From Luscinia megarhynchos (Eukaryota > Chordata > Aves > Passeriformes > Turdidae): a stretch of DNA of 64,000 nt. The notes beneath the pieces are model-generated. The model was given only the letters and a program-made list of their open reading frames with translations, made no database searches and was not told the DNA's origin. Below, one piece after another: positions 57,881 through 64,000 of this stretch. The DNA lies in assembly GCA_034336665.1 (NCBI GenBank), contig CM067570.1, positions 11,306,002 through 11,370,001 on the forward strand, written 5' to 3'. Numbering within the stretch: the stretch's first letter is position 1; every line of letters starts with the position of its first letter. The position numbers and the translations under genes are program-made.

Positions 57881-60419
57881 GTGAGTCCCGGGCCGGCAGC
57901 CCTGGCGCGGGGGGATGTTGGGTCGGTGCCCCGTCCCGCCCGTCGGGTCTCCCGGCGGCGCTGCCCGTGCCCCGCCGCGCCGCTCCCTCTGTCTGACAGA
58001 CCATTCTCCTTTTTTTGGCTTTCTCTTTTCCCTTCTTTACATATATTTTTTAGCGCCTGGTTAGAAAAGCTCTGTGCAGCGCTGCCGTATTGCTTGTGCC
58101 CGGTTCGTTCTCCTCGGGCTGGGGTAGCTCCAGGGGAGGAGGCGCGGAGCGCTGTCAGAGGTCTGTGGAAAGCGCCTGCTGGCGCTTCGAGAAGGCACCC
58201 AGTTTTCTGGGGATGGGATTTCTTTCTCTGCTTTTTGGGACGATGTGTGAAAAGCGCAGAATTTCACTTTCTGAACTTGCCTAAACCAGCTTTTTCCTGC
58301 CTCCGCACAGTTGCGTTTAATTAAATGTGCCTAATTTAAGTACAAGGGCTGCTAAACAATAGTCTGTGACATGTGTAGCACAAACCCGTGTTTCCTCCCT
58401 CAAAACCATGTCAAAGCAGGCAACTTTGGGAGTTCCCTTTTTGCTGGGTGCTTGTGAATTATTTGCTTTCTGAAGATGTAAAGCTCAGCCGTCAGCTGGT
58501 GTCGATTACTGGAGTGGGATTTTGCTGAATTGTGGCAGTGGAGAACCTGGCTGTGGCCCAAGAGCCCTGACTTTCGAATGTACCCCCAAATAACCACTCT
58601 TGAGAGAACATTGAGTTTGTCTGGGGAAGCACTTCGAACGCAGATAATGCTTCCTTTTCAAGGAGACACGCTATCTTGACTATTCCTGCTGCCTTTCAGC
58701 GTACTTGCAAAGGAATTTTATTTTGGACTAAATAAAATCTCCTTTTATCAAATGATACAATATTGGGAGATTTTTGCCTTCTGGCAGCTTTTCTGTTTCT
58801 TCGTACAGAATTCTTCATCTCCTCCCTCTATGTCAATAACTCAGTTTCACAACATGCATGTGGCAAAAGTCTTGTTCTCTCTTGCTTTACACTTGCAGTT
58901 CTGATTAATTTAGGACAGTGGAAATGGTACTAGCAGAGGAGCATCAGCATTGGTGCTTGTGTATATTCTCTATTAGAGAGTGTTTACAGTGGTCAGGCTG
59001 CTTGATTAGCTTCATGGATTTGTAGCAGGGCTTCTACAAGATGATCGGGTCTGGGTCAGGCTTCACTCCACAATTTAAATTCCATTTAATGAGCCAGAAA
59101 ACACATTAGCTTATTTTTGCTGGCTTGATGCTAGCTGGAGGATGAAGGATACCTGTTCTGTCAGGAGGGCTGCTGGTATGGAGGTGACCTGTTGGTGTTT
59201 CAGGAACAAACTTCAGCTTCAGTGAGTATCTGCCTCTGTGAACATGGTTGGTTTGATCTGGGATTAAAATCCCTACAACCACTTTCATGGCAACAATGCC
59301 CTCAGGTGTTTCAAGCAAGGTAGGTTGAACAAAACCCTCGTATTTTACGTAAAGATGGCTAATTCTGGCCAATTTACTTTCCATGAGAATGTGTCAAGAC
59401 ATGCATTTCTTACAGGGGCATTTTTCTGCTGAGCAGTGCCTTTCTGAAGGCTTTCCATACCCCCTTGTGTGACTGCACAAGAAACAGTACAATATTTGAA
59501 GTTGCAGTAAGAAAAGTTTATATAAGTTATATTTTGCAGAGATCAAGAGCTTTCTGTGTATGTGAGACATCCGTGTATGTTCTGCTGTACCTCAGTGGTA
59601 TTTGTAGCTGAAGCAAGATGATACTACGGAAAAGTTCTTGTAAATATTAATTCGTTTTTTGTGAAAACCCAGTATGTGTTTTACCCTCTGTTCTGTCAGC
59701 TGACTGAACTCTCAAATAACTATCTCTCCTCCCAGGTATGCAAGCTAACTTATTTAAGGCCAGAACTGTAAATCTGTAGCATAAGGGCAAAAACTGGGAG
59801 AATTTTAAGAAGTTCAACATTTAAATTTTTTTTTTTCTATATTTAAGGATAGGAACGGTTGTAAAAGCCTGATTCTCCCCATACTTGATTTGCAACTTAA
59901 GTGAAGAGTTGAATAAGTGTTGTGATGGCTTATATACTTAAAAATTCTTTTGACCTCATTCTAAGTTCCAAACACTTATTATAAGGTTGAATGTTTAAGA
60001 GGGTCTTGACCCGAAGCAGTTATACCACAGCCCATTAGTTCAAATGCTCTAGAAATAAAAATGTGATTAACTTGTGTGGCTCTATTGGAGCTTTAATATG
60101 GTGAAGCTTTTCAGAAACCAAGTCATGAACTCCTGCATGCTTTCAGAATTCAGCCACCAGAAAGCTGTGCTGAGAGGTGCAGGGGTGCAAAGAACCTAAT
60201 GTGAAATATGGTATTTAAATTTAGACTTCCCCTTGCCTAAATTTGTCAACTGTTTCAGGTCCGTATATGTACAAATCCCTCACCCCTAACTGTTAAACCC
60301 AGGCCAGATTTTGTGCACTGTTTCTGAAGAACTGCAGAAATTTTTGGGCACTGGAGTTTTTGACCTGTTCTCATCTGTAAAGCCACAGGCATTCAGAGAG
60401 CATTGTGCAGGTGAGGGGG

Positions 60420-60463
60420 TTAGGAGCAAATGTTGGCATCCTTAGGAGCAAATGTTGGCATCC
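60420..60463 (+). repeat. Perfect 22-bp tandem duplication
   Basis: The unit starting TTAGGAGCAAATG occurs twice, back to back and without mismatch (60420-60441, 60442-60463), inside TFCP2L1 intron 1. A perfect match suggests a recent event or a very local collapse/expansion. Confidence 0.92.
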
Positions 60464-61635
60464 AGGCTGAGTGAGATGACTCCAGAGCTGTATCAGATCC
60501 TGCATGTGTGTGGAGCAATGCTATCTATTTCAGAAATCTACTGCAGGCATTTCTGTCACTTCATTACTGTAGCAAATCATCACTAAGGAAAAAAAAACCA
60601 AACCTCTCTGTGGCAGCAGTTATGCAAGAGCTGTGATTATGTCAGTAATGCCAGGAAGCAAATGGGGCTGGATGCCTTCGAGTGGCTGATAGTATTGAGG
60701 GCGTGGGGTTGGAAGAGAGTGGAAACAGAGATGGGTGTTTCTTTTCTCTGCATCTGAAATGGCACGATTTGCTCTCTGGCATTGTTTTCCCATAAACAGG
60801 AGTACCTGTGTTTGAACCAGGCACTTGAGCAGTTTACTCTAAACTGCTGCTATTTCACTGATGACCTGGGCAGCCTTGAAGGTTGTGAGTGCTATGAGTG
60901 GATCATTAACTGAACAGGCAAGGAAAAAATTCTTAATGCCCTTCCAGGGTGCATGCCTGGACATGCTGGTTGGTTTTTCTTAGAGCATTTTGTGTATGGG
61001 ATTGTCAAAAGGAGCAGGACTGCAGCCTGTGTAAAGAGAATCTCGAGTCTTCACACATTTGGAAGAAGTAGAGGAGAAAAAGAATCACTCATTCTGAATT
61101 GTCACAGTGTTCAGTATAATCCTCCTAATTTGGAAGAGTATTAGTGTTTTAAGTAGGTGGACACGATGATCAGCTGTGCTAGTGACATAGGAAAGGCTAA
61201 TGTGGGTCTTCAGTATCAGACAGGCTGAGATAAGGATGCTTATTCCTGACACCTCATTTTGTACTAATCAGCTATCATTTGTTGAGCTCTCAGCCTTGTT
61301 AATACTAGTTCTGCTTGGGCTTTAGTGTGGGTTGGGATCAGCCTGGGAATAAATCAGCAGGCATGTCACTGTCACCATTTTGTAGGGAAGTGAGACCCGG
61401 GGCTGTGTGCAGGTCCCAGTGAAGCTGCTCTCAGGCACCTGTGTGTGCATTCTCGAAGGTAGCCCAATGCTGACTTACGAGCTGTGTGATTCCTTGGAAC
61501 TGTATTTATTAGAATGCAGGGAGATGAATCAATTAATCCAGCTGAACTGTGTCTGCTTCATCCCGTGGCTGCTACTTGAAGACATTTTACTAATCGGACA
61601 TTCGGCTTTCAAAGTGCCATTTCTTGCTTTTTTGC

Positions 61636-61662
61636 TTTTTTTTTTTTTTTTTTTTTTTTTTT
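61636..61662 (+). repeat. Poly(T) run, 27 bases
   Basis: There are 27 uninterrupted T in TFCP2L1 intron 1. Unlike the run at 23652 it has no nearby reversed AATAAA, so it is taken as a mononucleotide repeat. Confidence 0.9.
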
Positions 61663-62035
61663 CCTGAAAGATTTTCATCTGAGAACTCTTAATCAAATAT
61701 GTCCACAAGGATGAAGGATCTATTTTTGATATTTTTTTCCTCATCAAGAAGACTGCTTAACCAACAAGTAAATCTGATTTATTTCTTATAAACTAATTCT
61801 CAGACATACTCTGTTTTGCCAGTGCTGTGTTCTATTGTGTGCAGTGCTGATATCCTCGATGCAGAAGTTGTCTGGTTACATTAAACAGGCCAAATTCTTC
61901 CTCTTTTAGCCATTTTAACCTGGTGTTTCTCCAGAGACCACCCCTGTTATCTCAGCTCATGAGAACCAGGTGCAGATTGAGGGCAGGATAGTCCATAAAC
62001 TCTTTGCAGCTGACTGTGTAACTTGTGCATTGCAG

Positions 62036-62188
62036 GGATGTCCTTGCGCTGCCGATCTTCAAGCAGGAAGAGCCACAGCTGTCTCCCTGAGAACGATGCC
62101 AAACTGCCCCCCTTCCAGTACGTCCTCTGCACAGCCACCTCCCCCGCCGTGAAACTGCACGAGGAAACTCTGACCTACCTCAACCAAG
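62036..62188 (+). CDS. TFCP2L1: TFCP2L1 coding exon 2, with one extra base
   Basis: The exon encodes, after the split Arg, [17 protein letters not shown], then [20 protein letters not shown] and [13 protein letters not shown]. It is the conserved lead into the CP2 DNA-binding domain ([26 protein letters not shown] is typical of the family). The acceptor is TTGCAG at 62035 and the donor is GTAGGG at 62189. Intact phase needs 152 nt; the exon has 153. Conserved Ser-Pro-Glu reads TCT CCC TGA G, with an extra C in 62085-62087 and an in-frame TGA at 62088-62090. The conserved frame continues in +1 from GAG at 62089. A six-C run further on (62107-62112) is correct. An error is most likely; see findings. 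Confidence 0.93.
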
Positions 62189-64000
62189 GTAGGGTCTGCA
62201 GTGCACTGCAGGAAGGAGAGGATATTTCCTGGGAACAGTTCATGCCATTTAATCCCATACTTTGCCTTACTGGGAGGGCAGTGGGATGGGAAAAGAGGGA
62301 TAGGAGTGGGGAGGGGGGTGGAGGAAAGGAGGACTATTTAATTTTCTGCATTTAGATACCAGATTATCAACTATTTTAAAATAATGAAGTACCACTGATG
62401 TAACTGTTGAGTTAAGGCAGTGTTACAGCATGCCCAGTTCCCTGTGGCAAAGTACTGGCTTGATCTCAGACAGCTTAAGGTGCAGCCTCCTGCCTTCATC
62501 TCACAAGGCCAGACTGGTGAAGCAGATGGGCCAGCTTGGACTGGGGAGGGCTCTTACAGTCTGCAAGTCCCCTGGCACTGCTGGAGGGCATAGCCAGGGA
62601 ATGGTTTAGCAGGTATCCAAGGGCTCCTGTGATGTCTGGTCAGAGTGACGTCTCTCCCACAGGCTGGCTGGTGTGGCTCTGCTCAGTGCCTAACTTGACA
62701 AGTTGCCAGGGTTCAGTGTAGCAAGGTCCTCTATAGCTGACCTCACAGACTAGTTCATACTCCTGGATAAACAAACACTTTGTTTCTCTGTGTTCTTTTC
62801 CCCTGCTTTGGCAGCATTTGTGCAGACACATCTGTGGTTGGTGTTTGGCTGTCACTTTGCAGCACCTCCTGTGCGTGAGCCTTGAGGGGATCAGACCTCT
62901 CCATGCAGAGATTATGTTAAAATATTTATGCTCAGTTTCTGCCAGGCTATAAAAAAGGACTTAACAACAAGCTGAAGGCTGTCTGCCCTCTTACTAAGAT
63001 CTTCTCCTGCCTCAGGATACTGCCCCAGCTCCTTAAGCTTCATGCACTGAGTAGGGTGGTCACTTGGGTGCCTCCCTGGTTAGGTTTCTCTTAACGCTGG
63101 TAGAAATCGGAGCCCTGACCTCAGGTGCAGCTGGCTGCTGGATCTGTGTTGGTAGCTGCTAGACCTACAGAACTACCACAGAAAGATCAGTGAAGTACTG
63201 CAGGCTCTACCCAAGGAACCAGGTATTTCCTGTCACATAGGCTGGCACTGTTCTGTCTCTCAGGATCAAAAGATGCTTGAGATATGTGACTGTGTCATCT
63301 CAGTTTATTCATCTAAACACAGCTGATCCCAGGAGATTATAATGGGGCGTATCAATTATGAGATTGAGATAAATCATCTTATGAAATAGAATTCTTTCCT
63401 CTATTGGAATAAAAGATTTTTTTAAAATGAAAATCTGTTGACAGCCAAATATTTTAGCATACATGAAGCAGTGCCTACTTTTTTTACCTTGGCAGGGAAA
63501 AAATTAGACAACTCTTAATGCAATACCATGAGTTGAAAAAAAATCCTGTGTGACTGGAGTGGTCCATGTTTTCCTTTGCAAAGTAAGACTGTTACTGCCT
63601 TTTAGATAGACCATGTTGTGTTAGGCTTTGTCTTGCTTACTGTTGCAAGGGGTTGTCTGCTGCTAAGTCTTGACACTGCTTCCTGCATCATTGGCATTTC
63701 TTGGATATGATCTGTCGTTCATCCCTCAGGGTGGGATGTGTGTTTGCAGAATACACTCTGAAGAGCATGAAGCTGGGCAGGCCTGGAGGAACAAAGCAGG
63801 GATGAGGCTGGCAGGAGATGGGCAGAGGGGCAGAGTTGGGAAGCTGGGGTGTCTAGTTTCTGTTAATGGGTTGTTGGAGAGAGCATTGCCATGGGTTAAA
63901 AAAGGGATGAGGATTTAAAGGCTCTATCAGAAAATTATTCCCCTTTAGTAGAGTTACGTCCTCTGAGCTCGAGGAGGTGCGTGAAGGGGACCTTGAGGCA
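62189..64000 (+). other. TFCP2L1: TFCP2L1 intron 2 (5' part)
   Basis: The donor is GTAGGG. The next exon (expected to begin with the rest of a Gly codon and then a QSYEIR-type peptide) was looked for and not found before the window ends. No repeat family was recognised. Confidence 0.8.

Larger units (their letters stand above)
57419..58250 (+). promoter_or_regulatory. TFCP2L1: CpG island with TFCP2L1 promoter
   Basis: GC content and CpG frequency rise sharply here compared with both sides. The island holds GC boxes (GGGGCGGGCC at 57631-57640, CCCCGCC near 57550), an ATAAAA TATA-like core at 57705-57710, a three-copy 20-bp tandem repeat (57481-57540), G-runs able to form G-quadruplexes, and the first coding exon. 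A start of transcription near 57735 is inferred from the TATA-like spacing. Limits are judged by eye. Confidence 0.85.
57881..62035 (+). other. TFCP2L1: TFCP2L1 intron 1
   Basis: This is a 4.2 kb intron with donor GTGAGT and acceptor TTGCAG at 62035. The CpG island continues into its first ~370 bases. A perfect 22-bp tandem duplication lies at 60420-60463 and a T27 run at 61636-61662. No coding feature was seen. Confidence 0.88.
57735..64000 (+). other. TFCP2L1: TFCP2L1 locus, 5' portion (partial gene)
   Basis: This is the start of the gene for a CP2/grainyhead-family transcription factor (also called LBP-9 or CRTR-1) involved in naive pluripotency and kidney collecting-duct development in mammals. 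The first 72 codons are here in two exons; the rest of the ~480-residue protein lies past the window. TFCP2L1 is chosen over paralogues UBP1 and TFCP2 because the protein starts directly with MLFWHTQPEHYNQH and lacks their longer N-terminus. One in-frame stop from an extra C is present in exon 2. Its position after CLASP1 in the same orientation agrees with human gene order. Confidence 0.94.

Noticed and set aside
57278..58324. 348-codon plus-strand ORF across the TFCP2L1 CpG island
   Set aside because: It is Pro/Ala/Arg-rich GC artefact, crosses the promoter, exon 1 and its splice donor in another frame, and matches no known protein.
61636..61662. T27 run as a minus-strand retrocopy tail
   Set aside because: No reversed poly(A) signal within 40 bases and no ORF or repeat body next to it.

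Overview
This is vertebrate nuclear DNA, most likely from a bird. Spliced GT-AG exons lie in long introns, the identifiable repeats are truncated CR1 LINEs, one gene starts in a CpG island, and no operons or prokaryotic signals occur. Two plus-strand genes are recognisable from their exon-encoded peptides: the 3' third of CLASP1 and, about 19 kb downstream, the first two coding exons of TFCP2L1. CLASP1 followed by TFCP2L1 in the same orientation is also the arrangement at human 2q14.2, which supports both names over the paralogues CLASP2 and UBP1.

Layout. 1-7012 is CLASP1 intron. Ten CLASP1 coding exons lie at 7013-7157, 8380-8486, 13405-13521, 17046-17196, 17836-18082, 18847-19037, 20661-20789, 30893-31099, 33201-33317 and 35051-35137. 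Together they encode the last ~498 residues: the end of the third TOG domain, a Ser/Pro/Arg-rich linker, the C-terminal HEAT-repeat domain and the short tail. A ~3.9 kb 3' UTR ends at a poly(A) signal at 38989-38994. The intergenic stretch of about 39.0-57.4 kb holds three CR1 fragments, one likely ancient amniote repeat and a few possible regulatory patches. A CpG island (about 57.42-58.25 kb) carries the TFCP2L1 promoter and first coding exon (57819-57880). Coding exon 2 is at 62036-62188, and the gene continues past the window.

Roles. CLASP1 stabilises microtubule plus ends at the cell cortex, Golgi and kinetochore. TFCP2L1 is a CP2/grainyhead-family transcription factor. No shared pathway is implied; they are simply syntenic neighbours.

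The most striking observation is that one exon of each gene contains one base too many at the same nine bases, CTCCCTGAG (7053-7061 and 62083-62091). In both, a conserved Pro-Glu that should read CCT GAG reads CCC TGA G, giving an in-frame UGA, and the conserved frame resumes in +1 immediately afterwards. All other exons keep frame exactly. Sequence or assembly error is the leading explanation. The repeated context, and its resemblance to a +1 frameshift site (a CCC codon followed by UGA), make it the first thing to check.
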